From assembly GCA_030620095.1 (NCBI GenBank), contig JAUTXW010004707.1:558001-622000 (forward strand): a stretch of 64,000 bases of DNA, given 5' to 3'. Of the stretch, positions 22,500 to 33,834 are shown in pieces; the stretch's first letter is position 1, and every line of letters starts with the position of its first letter. The notes under the pieces are model-generated. The model was not told where the DNA came from. It made no database searches and worked only from the letters and a program-made list of their open reading frames with translations. This stretch comes from Kuschelorhynchus macadamiae (taxonomy: Eukaryota > Arthropoda > Insecta > Coleoptera > Curculionidae). The position numbers and the translations under genes are program-made.

Positions 22500-22603
22500 T
22501 TCATCTCACGTTTCAAGATCCCTAGATAGCGAAAAACGCAATTCCATAGGTTTGTCAGTCTTTCTGTCAGTCTCCCTGTCTGTTCGCTGTATAGCTAAAA
22601 CAT
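22500..22603 (-). repeat. Dispersed repeat family, copy d, part 1
   Basis: TCCCTAGATAGCGAAAAACG followed by a GTCTGTC-rich oligomer and TTCGCTGTATAGCTAAAAC, the inverted closing block of the family. It is interrupted at 22604 by the Sailor-like element. Confidence 0.8.
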
Positions 22604-22984
22604 CAAAGTGCGGGACACGAAAGAAAACCGGGCGGAGTCAATCGGTTTAGGAAGGTCGACCAAGAAATCTCTTTAAACCAGTGGTGTCCCGTCGTTCTTT
22701 AAATAATATGGCATTCCTTTTTTACTATACGCACTTCAGATAATTAAAAAATGTAACCATGCTTATTGAACCTTTATCTATATTTGTCTGTTTTCTTTCG
22801 TGTACCGTACTTCTATATCTATTTTGTGTTGCAAAAACGGCGAACTTTCGAATTTTAAAATGGTTTCATTTTGATTTTTCTTGATCGATTTACCATAAAT
22901 ATATTTTTTCTTGAGTTCTGTCATTAACGGTTCCTGGGCTACTGCCTACGTCCACTATTATTGGATCACCCAATATAGTGATAC

Positions 22985-23697
22985 AGGATTTGTAAGTCCA
23001 GAGTTTACAAGGGCAGCCAGCATCAGATCCAGTGAACCAGATTTATCAAAATTTTAATTTATACAGTTCGACTTTGGGCTACTCGGGTATGCCAAAAGTG
23101 GCCGTCTGTCTCCGTTTGTCATATTACTTTATACAGGGGCCGTCATTGTGAAGTACTATACAGGTCGTTTCCTAATTGCGTGCTGATGTTAAAGGGGGTG
23201 TTTTTATGTCCTAAAAGTCTTAACTTTTGAGATTCTGATGCTATTGTAACTATAAATAACTGCATGAAATTTGATACACGTCTTCTATGCATTAAGGAGC
23301 ATACGGATTTACCCAGGTTAATTACATATGCACGCCACTGGTAGAAATTTCAAAAATTGATTTTTAATAAAAAATGCCCTTTTATGCATAAAAGACGTGT
23401 ATCAAATTTCACTCAGTTATTTATCTATAATAGCATCAGAATTAGGATTTTAAAAAAATGTTTTCTTAAAACCCTGTATCTCCAAAGTTAAGACTTTTAG
23501 GTTCATATTAAACTTTTTTCTTAAAAGTATGTAGTATAATACTTTACAATGACGCCCCCTATACAAAGTAATATGATAGACGGAGACAAACGGTCACTTT
23601 TGGCATACCCGAAGAGCCCAAAGTTGAACTGCATAAGTTAAAATTTTGATAAATCTTGTTCACTGGAATCAGTGCTGGCTCCCCTACTATACTATAT
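22985..23697. mobile_element. Fold-back (long inverted repeat) MITE nested in the Sailor-like element
   Basis: Two arms of about 340 bp are inverted copies, e.g. GATTTATCAAAATTTTAA, TTTGGGCTACTCGGGTATGC, CATATTACTTTATACAGGGG and TTTGATACACGTCTTCTATG on the left, and their reverse complements at 23400-23660. A small loop centres near 23340. The right arm has a short extra piece (about 23450-23490). No coding capacity. Confidence 0.85.
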
Positions 23698-23860
23698 TGA
23701 TGTGTTAATTTTGGAAAAATATGAGTTCTGTAGTTTTTCAAATATTAATTGCAATATTAGATATTTTTTGACACCCGATATTGAACAGAAAATTAATTAT
23801 TTTGAAGCAGTTTATTGACAGCTACTTTATGAACAGTTTTACAAAATATATGAAAAAAAA

Positions 23861-25341
23861 CTAAGTCATTTTTGAGGTTGACGGCTCTGATTCTAATGCT
23901 TTGATTCCTTCTAAATCGTTGTCTTCCTCTGAAAATGATGAGGTTTCGTGGTCACTACTTGAGGATCCCAGTGTGATAACTAAATCATCAATACCCGTTT
24001 CAATTTTCCCATCTACTTCCCAGTATTTATTTATCTTCAATAGAACGAACATGTTTAACATACGATTTCCATTTTTCAGCCGATATTGAGTCAATCGCTT
24101 CTAATGTTATTTTATATAAATCTTTAATTGAAAGTTCACCGGTGTTACGCTCTCGAATATATTTTTTTACTCCTGTCCATGCAAGTTTAATAGGGTTGAG
24201 GTCGCACATGTATGGAGGCAGCCTTAAAGGTGTATGACCGAGGTTACGTAAAAGACCACCAATTTTATACTTTTTTTCTCTAGGCTTGTTGGCTGATATT
24301 GCTTCATATATTTGATATTTTCTCCATGCTGGATCACATACAAGATTGTTCGATTTAAGCCACGATAGCATATGAGCTTTTGTAGAATATTTAGTTGGCA
24401 CTTTATCTTCTACGTGAGAATGATAAGACGCATTATCTATTACCACGACTGATTTGATAGGAATGTTAGGTAGAAGCTTCTCGAGCAACCACTTTTCAAA
24501 ATTATCTCTATTCATCTGTCCATGATAATCTCCAGTTGTTAGTTTCGAGCGAAAAACTAAAGCAGCACCTGGAACAAATCCGGCTTCTGAACCAGCATGA
24601 ACTATAATAAAGCGACTACTAGAGCGGATTCCCTGAACAACACCTGTAACACTTTACTTTGCCAACATTTGGTCACAGTCATATCATTATCTACCCAGGT
24701 TTCATCTTGGTACACAATATAGCTTCCTTCTTGCCTATATTGCCTTACAGTTGATAGATATTTCACCCGCCAGTGAAAAATATTTGGTCTCTCAATGAGC
24801 AATTTTCGTTTATTTTGGCACTTGCGCCAAACAAAACCATTTGATCGTAAAAGCCGATTTAAGGTTTTAAACCCTTTCGGAAAATCTATTTTGTTCTTTA
24901 CAGCACGAAGTAGGGGTTTGCAGGTCGGAACCTTCTTCAAGTTTATGTAAAAATCCTCTATTGTTCGTCGATTTACTCGAAAACCACCATCGTCAATTTT
25001 ATATTTCTATGATAATCGTGGTCTTTTTTTACCAGGAGATTTTAAAGGTGAAGTAGAACATGAGCGATCATTATGTTCTCTTTAAATTTTTCTTACACTA
25101 CTTCCAAAACACCAGTGTAAAATGCGGCGCGTTCTGTTCGATTTTGAATTGGAATAGTAAAACTATTATTTTCAGCTTCTCTAGTACAGGCCTCTATAAC
25201 GCTAGCAATAACTTCACGTGCACCGTTTCGAATTGTTTTGCCTCTTTTGCTCGCTATCATTACTTCGAAATAATAATTCAAATTCAACGCAACGCATTTA
25301 TATAGAAATGAAAACAAATGCTCGAAATGTATAGGCGCCAC
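23861..25341 (-). pseudogene. Sailor-like DD82E transposase, broken, catalytic Glu replaced by Lys
   Basis: Minus-strand blocks in order are an N-terminal HTH region (REVIASVIEACTREAEN, 25341-25093), a middle block (LLRSNGFVWRKCQNKRKLL, 24940-24602) with the first catalytic Asp in YQDETWVDNDMT, and a third block (24515-24027). In the third block SVVVIDNASYHSHVEDK carries the second Asp, and the spacing to the third position in LPPYMCDLNPIKLAW is 82 residues. Related proteins have ELNPIE here, so the catalytic Glu has become Lys. GLVPGAAL-type text between blocks sits in other frames. An acidic Ser-rich tail (SSSSDHETSSFSEEDNDLEG) ends the gene after a frameshift near 24030. There are at least three frame breaks plus the active-site change, so it is dead. 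Confidence 0.82.
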
Positions 25342-25610
25342 TGGAAATAGCTAGAACCTTCTAGCGGCAAGTGCATGGAGATTCTAGGCACATCCCAATT
25401 ACAAGTGGACCAGTGCGAAATTTACTAAATCCTCGATTAATTTTCCGTACCGCTTTGCTGGCGCACTTTATAGGTGAAGCGGCAAACTATTACAGCAAAT
25501 AAAATAACCTAAAATTTATTTGCGTACACAAATTTTACTTTTCCGCTTGCTTAAGACTATAAACCTTTATTTTAAGAACCGCCCGGTTTTCTTTCGTGTC
25601 CTACACTTTA

Positions 25611-26360
25611 CTTACGCGATTGATTTCAAATTTTGGTAAAAAATTAGGGATCACATGCAAATGATCTGGTAAGATCTTGGTAAAAATCCAATACGACGAA
25701 ACAAAATGGCGGTCTATTGAAATGTTAAAAAAAAGGTTTACGAAACAGAACTGCGGATTAAGAAAATATTTAAAAATTGAGCCTGAAAAAACTATTTATT
25801 TAATTGATTTCAAATTTTGTGTAAGAACAAATTATAGTATAGAGATGAACTGGTAAAATTTTGGTACGAATTCAAGATGGCGGATCAAAATAGCTGCCAA
25901 ATTTTAAATATCTTCACGTTTTAGTGCTCCTAGATGCCAAAAATATGTTTTCTCAATTTCGAAAGAGGTCTGTCTGTCTGTCTGTATTTACGCGGTCTTG
26001 GTAAAAACTATTTACCCGATTGACTTCAAAATTTGGTAAAAAATTAAGCGTTGTTTGAGGATGACCTGGTAATATTTTGGTAAGGATCCAATATGGTGAA
26101 ACAAAATGGCGGCCTAGTGAGATGTTAACAAAATTATTACAAAAAAAACTAATTATCTAGTTTACTTCAATTTTTGCACAAAAAATTAGAATTACATAGG
26201 AATGAACTAATAACATTTTGGCATGAATGCGAAATAGCAAAACAAAATGACGGCCCAATAAAATGTTTAGAAAAACCGCTTATTAGATTATTCTCAAATT
26301 ATTTGCAGAGATAAAATGGTAAAATTGTGGTAGGAATTCAACACAATGGCGGCCAAATAA
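25611..26360 (-). repeat. Dispersed repeat family, copy d, part 2
   Basis: Continues the copy cut at 22603 with TTACGCGATTGATTTCAAAT, then several inverted units with ATGGCGGCC heads and a second GTCTGTCTGTCTG block at 25970, so at least two repeat units are joined here. Confidence 0.82.
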
Positions 26361-26899
26361 AATGAAATATCAATGTAAAATTTTTTTTTGGTTTTTTGTT
26401 AGCTTCAATAATTAATCACTAATATATTATAACAATTAAAAACATCGCAAAAATCCACGGAGCAAAATAATTTTAGTGGCTTTTGTTTAACAATTATCCA
26501 ACGAATAATGAAATTTCTTAAAAAAATCAGTGAAAATGTGTTTTTCAGTCGGATATTGATCCTTCAAGTGTCTAGATAATAACTACATTTTTTTAAAACT
26601 AATATTTAATTGTGGAAAAATAACTTCTTACGGCCAGTTTTGGGGCATCGTAATCGATTAGCGCTCGCCGTGCAGAGCTCTATTTGCAACATTAAATCAG
26701 ATATCATATCATAAAGAGATAGAGTTCGGAGAGTCAATCCTTTTTATTAAAAATTTCTTCCTCTTTAAGAACCTTATTTTAAAATTATTTAAATAATAAT
26801 ATCTGAGTTATCTGCAAAAAACAAAACTCCTTAAATCTTAATTTGTTAACAACTTTTGAAATTTTGAGTTTATGAACTAGTATCGTTTCGTATTCATAG

Positions 26900-27650
26900 T
26901 GCTACAACCCTGGGTGGGTCTTGGCTGCCTGCACGATTTACCTCTATCTGGTACGATCCATTAGGGTTAGATCGAATGGTATGTTCATAGTAGAGAAGTC
27001 TGATCCTATATTATCTCACCAGACCTGATCCTATATTTTCTCTCTCGAAGACGTGGGGGCCCCAAGCGTCTTCTTTCTGCCGGTACCTCTTCCCATATTA
27101 ATTTAACAAGCATGTCATCGGGGAGTCTCTAAACGTGTCCTGCCCATCCTAGGCGTTGAGATTTAATTTCTTGGATAATGCCATTCTCTCCGTATAGCTC
27201 TTTGATCTCAGCGTTTGTTCTGATACGGTACTGATTCGTGATAGAGCCGCAGTGAGATCCGAACATTTTTCTGAGTACCTTCCTTTCATAGCGCCTAAAT
27301 TTTTGTCTTGTTTGCTCTTGTCATTGTCCAACCATATATACTTATAGGCCTAACAACTGATTTATACGCCTTAATTTTTGATGCCCTAGTCACATTTTTT
27401 GACCTGAAAAGGCGGTTGAGGGAATACAGTACAGACATTTGTATGCAGATTGAATTCTTCCTTTTATCTTCTCGGGTTCTATTTTGTTAAATATGTCTTT
27501 AGTTGTTATAACGGTGTTTCCGATAAGGCCTATATCATCTGCATATGCCAACAGCAGTCTGGGCCCTATGGTTGTTAGGAGTTTGTGTGCTCACCTTATA
27601 GCTCTCTCTAGGATAATGGAGACAGGGCATCTCCCTGCTTAACTAGAACT
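26900..27650 (-). pseudogene. LINE (RTE-like) reverse transcriptase C-terminal fragment
   Basis: On the minus strand from 27650 downward: a QGDALSP-like start (here GREMPC in frame), LLLAYADDIGLIG with the YADD catalytic box at about 27555-27525, then RASKIKAYKSVVRPISIYG, FERKVLRKMFG-like text, ELYGENGIIQEIKSQRLGWA with GHV, and VPAERRRLGRPRLRW. This order (YADD, RPxxxYG, RLRWxGHV) is that of the thumb and tail of endonuclease-reverse transcriptase LINEs, probably RTE clade. Frameshifts and stops are frequent and the 5' two thirds is missing, as is common after target-primed reverse transcription. Confidence 0.78.
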
Positions 27651-28036
27651 ATTAGTTAATACAGAGATTATATATAACCATTGTAACACACTGAAAATAA
27701 AATATTATTTTATGGCTCGGTAAAGGAAATATAAATCTCTTAAACCCATAGCACAAATGCAACGTAGTTTATATATTTGCCTCTGGCAATTTTTCACAAA
27801 CGCTTCAACTTGGTTAATATGGAATTAGCGTCAATTTGCACGTTTGGGTTTATTATCAAATTAAATAATTACTATTTAAATAACATTTATCACATGATTT
27901 CGTAACGAGTTGACTAAGGTGAACTTGAATTGTTGTGACAACGTAAAATTAAGGCAAAATACTGAAACTACATGTTGCATTATTCACTTCAGATATTAGA
28001 TATTAGATTAGATGAATATATGAATATATGAATTTG
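27651..28036. other. AT-rich non-coding stretch
   Basis: Nothing recognised between the LINE fragment and the next mariner. Confidence 0.4.
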
Positions 28037-28038
28037 TA

Positions 28039-30570
28039 CAGGGAGGTTCAACAATGCGTTCAAGTCCAATAGCTCGGTTATTGTGGGAATTAGAAAACAA
28101 ATATATACGGAAGTTGTAGGGCCTGCTGAGAGCTACAACCTAAAATAATTTTCGATTATATAGGGTTGAGGATAAGTTTGCCTCAAACCAAACTTACATT
28201 TTTTAAAATGAAACACCCTGTATATTGTTTTAACTTCAGATTCGCCCATTTTTGGCCATTCACGCAATATAGGGTTTGCGGGGTCTGTGGTTTTCTTTCA
28301 ACTGCGGTATTTTTCTTTAGTATTCTTTAATAATAGTAGACAGGGTAAATAAAAAAGTTGCAAGTTTCCTCGATTGTTTTAAATGGAACGCCCTGTATAT
28401 TATTATATATTCATATCCGCCCCTTTTTGGTCATACCCACCCAATATAGGGTTTGTGGGATCTATACAGAGTTGTTCAAGATTTATGACCACTTTTCGAA
28501 AATATTGGAGGTAAATTTAACGTCAAGAGACCATCTATCTCGACTAGTGCGAGTAAAATGAGGTATAAAATCTAGTGGATATTATTTTTACAAATGGAAT
28601 TAAACTGTCAAAAATACAAATTTGAATTTTCAAGTAATGCTGGCGCTTGAGTTTTATATTAAAAACTAATTACAGTTTCTATTGTAAGACGCAAAGATGA
28701 ATTTTAATAGACAAGAAATGATCGATATGATTTATGTGTTAAGAGCAAGTGAAAAGAATTTTTTGTTAGAGAAAAGAATATATCACGAAAAGTATCCTGC
28801 TAGAAGACAATCACGTAGAAGCGCTTTTGAAAGGCTAATGAACCGGTTTGATGAGACGGCAAATGTAAAATACACGAAAACTGATCGAGCCAAACCTGTT
28901 TTAAATATGGAGAAAGAGTTTGCGGTTAACTTAAAAGTTATAGAAGCCCCACATATTGGTTCAAAAAGAATTGCAAGAGAAACAGATGTAAGTAAAACCA
29001 CTGTTCTAAGAATTCTAAAAAAAAAATGTTTCGCCTATATTATATTCAACTCCTTTAAGAATTGTATGAGGATGATTATCACAGGCGACTATATTTTTGT
29101 CACTTGGCACAATAACAAATTCAGAGAGAGCCAAAATCTACCAAGTTTTTGTTATTTACTGACGAAGCAACATTCTACAAAAATGAAAATGTCAATAGAT
29201 ATAATTTTCATTGCTACGCTACTGAAAATCCTCACTATATTCGCACAACTAGTCAAAAAGGTGACCTCTTAACGTCTGGAGAGAAATTGTTGGAAATGTT
29301 GTCATCGGTCGCCATTTTTTTGTAAAAAAGGCTTACTGCACACGGATATCTCCAGTTTTTGAGGGCAGATTATAGAACAGTATTATACCAAATCCCTATT
29401 AACATCCGTGATCAAATATGGTTTATGCATGACGGTGCCCCAGTTCACTATACGGCTGACATTCGTGCATTTCTTAATGAACAATTTCAAGAACGCTGGA
29501 TAGGATGAGGAAAACCGATTGTGTGGCCACCAATTTAGTATAGCAAACACCTCCGACTACAAAAAATATATGAAGGAAAGAATCTGAAGTTTATTTATTA
29601 TTATGATTATATTCATTTAAATACATCAATAGATCTTAGCGTATCTTTTGAAAATCGTTTAAATATTTATATCGAACAAAACCATGGTCATTTCGAACAT
29701 CTAATTAAGTAGTTTTTGCTGTTTTATATGATTTGTTACTTAGTATTTTTTTCTTGTTATTATTTTTTTATTTTTACATTTTAATTACCACTTAACAACT
29801 AGTTTAAACTAAAAAAATAAAACTAATAAAATTCCTTACAATTCCTCCTAACTGATACCATCATCTGAAATTTTTGAATTAAATCTTTTTTTATTAGTGA
29901 TAATTTTTATTTTTTGAAGTTTTAAACTTCTTCGACCCATTCATGGTGATATGAATAAATAAAAAAATAGATGTTGAAAGAAGAAGACTTTGCAATATTT
30001 TGCCCTAATAAATCGAGATGTCCACCTCTAATATTTTTGAAAAGTGGCCATAAATCAGGAATGACTCTGTATAGACAAACCCTATATTGGGCAAATGAAC
30101 TAAAAAAGGAGGAATCTGAAAATTTAATAATATATAGGGCGTTCCATTTAAATTAATCGAGAAAATTGGCATCCAGGATTTTCTTAACCTGTATACCGTT
30201 ATTAAAGAAGACAACATTTGGAGTTTTTACTATGCTAAAATGATTTTTGCTAATGCATTAAAACATAATTCAGGGTGTCAAATGTACCTCTGATATTTTC
30301 GAAAACCGGCCATAAATCTTGAATGACTCTGTATAGACCCCAGAAACCCTATATTGGGTGAATGGTCAAAAAGGGAGAAATCTGAAAATAAAACAATGTA
30401 CAGGGTATTCCATTTAAAAAATGTAAGTTTGGTTTGTGGCAAACTTATCGTTAACCCTGTATAATTGAAAATAATATTAGGTTGTAGCTCTCAGCAGCAC
30501 TCGTATGATGTTTTTTTTCTAATCCTCACAATCACAGAGCTGTTAGACTTGAACGCATTGTTGGACCCTA
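28039..30570 (+). mobile_element. Second mariner-type element with ~530-bp inverted repeats
   Basis: Flanked by TA at 28037-28038 and 30571-30572. The left arm 28039-28570 (CAGGGAGGTTCAACAATGCG, TGCTGAGAGCTACAACCTAA, ACACCCTGTATATTG, CCCAATATAGGGTTTGTGGG) recurs inverted at about 30000-30570. Each arm itself holds two related modules, each with CCCTGTATAT and an AATATAGGGTTTG block, so the arms are internally duplicated. A transposase relic fills the centre. Confidence 0.87.
28697..29712 (+). pseudogene. Mariner-like transposase relic of the second long-TIR element
   Basis: The ATG at 28697 opens 191 codons with the N-terminal HTH part (IYHEKYPARRQSRRSAFERL) and a second HTH (IGSKRIARETDVSKTTVLRI). 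After a frameshift near 29030, FTDEATFYKNENVNRYNF holds the first catalytic Asp and WFMHDGAPVHYTADIRAFL, with RWIG, the second. The third block is destroyed: WPP is followed by stops where SPDLTP should be. The C-terminal NHGHFEHLIK at 29680-29712 is kept. The text NEQFQERWIG after the second Asp parallels the DD41D protein at 20800, so this is probably the same clade. Dead copy. Confidence 0.82.
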
Positions 30571-30572
30571 TA

Positions 30573-31374
30573 GGTAACATATTAATATTAAGTTGTTAAA
30601 AGCAAACCGTAGTAAAATTTAAATTCTCGATTCTGCTGCCGTACATTAATCTCTTGATATCAGCAGTGCGACAGGTCAATGAGGGTCAACGACAGAAACG
30701 TCATTAGTCTAGCGAACGAGTGGAATGTTCAGCCAAATACCAGATATAGACATTAACTTTGAAGACCGCATCGTCATTTAGCCAAAAAACCGTCGCACAC
30801 TAGTCGATTTTGCCAAAAACATGGCATAAATTAATCTGAAGTATTTTGTTTGTTTTTATTAAGTAAAATATGTCCGCTTTGGTGAAATTAGATGTCAAAA
30901 ATATTTTCTTGTTATATTTTTATTATACAGGGTGTTAAAATTAAAATAATTGCTTTTATAGTAGATCAGAATGTCTTTTATCTATAGGGTGTCTGTAAAA
31001 TTTAGAAATGTATATCTGGTGTTAAGATATGATGATCCAAACTAACTTAATCTCAGTACTAATGTTGATAGTGTCTGAGATACATGGTGTTCAATTTTTT
31101 TATACTTTAGTTTTTTGATATACCTCGTATATTTCTAGAGATAACTAGGCAGGATAGTGGGTGCAATGTCTGTAATATCCCCATAATAAATTTTTGAAAA
31201 ATCTACATAGTGTTATTTTTTTCGGGATAATGTTAAATACCACTCAACTCTTTAATTTTATTAAATTCCCTCGACATTGCACCACATAAAAACATTTTTG
31301 GGTGGAACTGTTTTCCGTTGTAGCATTCCCAACCTTACCGTCTCTCCATTGTAAAAAATAGTTTATACTTTACT
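30573..31374. other. Non-coding stretch with a mariner-end-like piece
   Basis: At 30928-30945 TATACAGGGTGTTAAAATT looks like a solo mariner terminus; the rest shows no gene. Confidence 0.4.
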
Positions 31375-31875
31375 TGGACGACAATACCACCCAGGGTATA
31401 ATTAAGGGGAATAAGGTTTTTGATCTGAAAATCCATGTGTTTTTGTCTAGCTGCTCCTTGAACTCTTTAGTCTCTTTAGCGAATTGAACCTTAATAGGAC
31501 GACAGAACCATGTTGACGACGGCCGGATTATAGTATCAGGTTTGTTTTTTGCTCTAAACTGAGTCTGATGGTTACTAGAAAAGTAAAAAAAAAATTTGGA
31601 ATCTGAATTACTAATATTAAAACTTTGTTTGTGTTCTGAGAAACATCGAAACCCCATTTACAAATTAAAGTTGAATCGTTCAAGTTTTCAATGAGATTTC
31701 GATGTTTCAGTGGGGCATCTCCCTGTGTTTGAAGTATTCTTAGGCATGTATGATTAAGTAGATTTTGAAGTGGAAGTTCAGTCTGAGATTCACTCACAAC
31801 AATTCCAGCAGGGTAACATTTTTTTTCCTCTAAGACCTGGCCATATGAAGGATATATGGAGCAATTAAGGTTTAT
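31375..31875 (-). pseudogene. Second Transib transposase fragment
   Basis: From 31875 downward: IYPSYGQVLEEKKCYPAGI, parallel to VYPSYKKILQAKLCCYPSP of the first copy; then LQNLLNHTCLRILQTQ and LICKWGFDVSQNTNK, equal to the KWGCDGSTGHS region with the first catalytic Asp; and after a frameshift RPSSTWFCRPIKVQF, equal to RPSSTRYCRP. Only the region around the first catalytic residue survives. It differs a good deal from the first copy, so it is an older or separate Transib lineage. No CACWRTG-type end was found near it. Confidence 0.85.
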
Positions 31876-32936
31876 AGCCTGTATTCATGTGAATTTATAC
31901 TGGAATTTTGGTAGCTTCGGTTCAACCACCAACCTCCAGTAAGTCGGGAATACAAGCATTGTTTTTTTTTATTTAAAGCATTGAAAAAATCGTTTTTTTT
32001 TCCGACTCTTGATTTATTGTTTTTAATAATTTTGCCGCATTTGTATTATTTTCGCTCCTATACTATACGTCTCAAGCCATACACTGGATTGTTCAAAAAT
32101 TCGTTGTTTTCTTCTATTTGTAGAATTCCATTTATTCTTAAATTTATAATAAAAGTTATTTACAGTTTTTTTAGCCAACGGTGGATGACGTAAAATTCTA
32201 CCCTTTAGTCTTAGGAATTTTGTATTTAGATTTCTTTCCAGGCAACTTATAATAATTTCACGTAATTGTCTGAAGCTGAATGTTAAAACTCCATGTTCGC
32301 CTGTGAATGAAATAATAAAACAATAGATAGCAAATTATTATTGGTGAAATTAAGCAGATCCTGAACAAAAAGACATTAGCCGTATTTATTGGGTAAACGC
32401 GCGATAATAAATATTACCTATAAAAACTTTCTTCAGTAACAAATAGATATTTTTTTAATATTAAAAAGATGTTTTTAAATATAGTTTCATATTTCTTTAT
32501 TATCGAGAACATGCAAAAATCTAAAAGTAAAAAAAAATATTTATAATTGATTAAGAATTGTACATTTTAAATAAATTTTAGCAGGCAAAATTTACAAGAA
32601 AATCTACAATTAGACTATCCTTTTGCTGTTGCATCCCCTAGCGGCTATTTTATAAACTAAAACTAAATGTCTCAACGTTTTTATGTGGCTGAAATAAGTT
32701 TATTCATTTTTATCTAAAATTAACGACCAATACTTGAGATATGACTGGTGGTTAACCCTAATTTAATTACTCTATATTTTCTTATCGGCATTTTCCAGCA
32801 ACGTTGGTTAGCAGAAAATATAAGAAGACGGTATGCGTAATTTAAAAAAATATATGTGATAGGTGAAATGTGGCGAAATCATAAACAAAATTTTTTCAAT
32901 TTCGAAATAAAAAAAAATATACCAAAAAATACACTG

Positions 32937-32976
<40 letters not shown>

Positions 32977-33834
32977 GAAGTTTAAATATAACGTTATGAC
33001 ATAAAATATTTCTAAACAACACACCTTGCTCGTTGTTTTCCATGATAAATCAAACTTACCTATTAATTATAAAGAGATTATTTTATTCACTAAGAAATCA
33101 ATTTTGTAACGAAAAGAAAGGTATGAAAATCACTTCCAAATTGTTTGACTTTGACCTTTCGTAGATATTTCATATATTAGAATCCCTACAAGTTCGGTTT
33201 AAAGTAAAATATATTCAAAAAAATATTTTTTATTTCTGCCATGTTTTCTGTCTAAATCGGCCAGTGTGCGTCATGTTTGTTCAAAAAAAAAAATAAAATA
33301 AAATGTATCTAAATATAATAACCAAATATCGGAAGGTCTACATAGCTCTTTTGCAAACAAAAAGATAAATCTTTTCAAAACAGAAAATATTAAATCTGAA
33401 AAATAAAACATAATTTTATTGGGAAATTTTTTTTCATCGCTTGAAAAGTCATAGTTTCTTCCTCTTAGAATTTCGTAATGAGGCAAGAGTTGATCATTAA
33501 AGCAGAAAAACAAAGACTCCATTCGGTGCGGAACATGAATCTTCGAAAATACCAAATGAATATGAGGAAAACGTCAACCAAATTGTTTCTTTCAGAACAA
33601 GAGTAGCGAGCGGATGTACTCCCGGTATAAAAACAATAGAATGCAAACACAATTTTACTTTTTTTGAGCAGACTCATATTTATAGGAACCTTTCTTCTTA
33701 TTTTTGTTAGAGACATATACTTGCAGGTTTCCTTGAATAACCCTATACAACATTAGTATGACTATGACTAAAAAAAAATAAATTTTGCTACTTTTCATTT
33801 CCTTTAATAGAATGAGTATCTATAGTAAGTAGGT
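31876..33834. other. AT-rich stretch without a gene; (TA)n at 32938-32974
   Basis: Only short random ORFs. A 37-bp (TA)n tract lies at 32938-32974. The segment just right of 31876 is probably Transib N-terminal sequence decayed beyond recognition. Confidence 0.45.

Larger units (their letters stand above)
22606..25608 (-). mobile_element. Sailor-like (DD82E) Tc1/mariner-related transposon
   Basis: 30-bp inverted ends: AAGTGCGGGACACGAAAG at 22606 and AAGTGTAGGACACGAAAG read inward from 25608, both continuing AAAACCGGGCGG. It is flanked by CA (22604-22605) and TA (25609-25610); intact copies of the host repeat read ACTACTTAC here, so the target was TA and the left copy has mutated. The element is 3003 bp and holds a broken transposase gene on the minus strand and a fold-back MITE (22985-23697). 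Confidence 0.85.
22376..26700. mobile_element. Composite element bounded by ~130-bp inverted repeats around a dispersed-repeat copy
   Basis: The arm at 22376-22515 (ATTTAATATTGAACATAGAG, GCGCGGCGAG, CGGCCGTAACAAG, AAATATTAATTTTAAA, TTTCAAGATCC) recurs inverted at about 26570-26700 (GCACGGCGAG, CGGCCGTAAGAAG, AAATATTAGTTTTAAA, CTTGAAGGATC). Between the arms is a dispersed-repeat copy in minus orientation, interrupted by the Sailor-like element. This is the only copy of the repeat family here with visible long inverted arms, so it may show the family's full-length structure. Confidence 0.65.
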
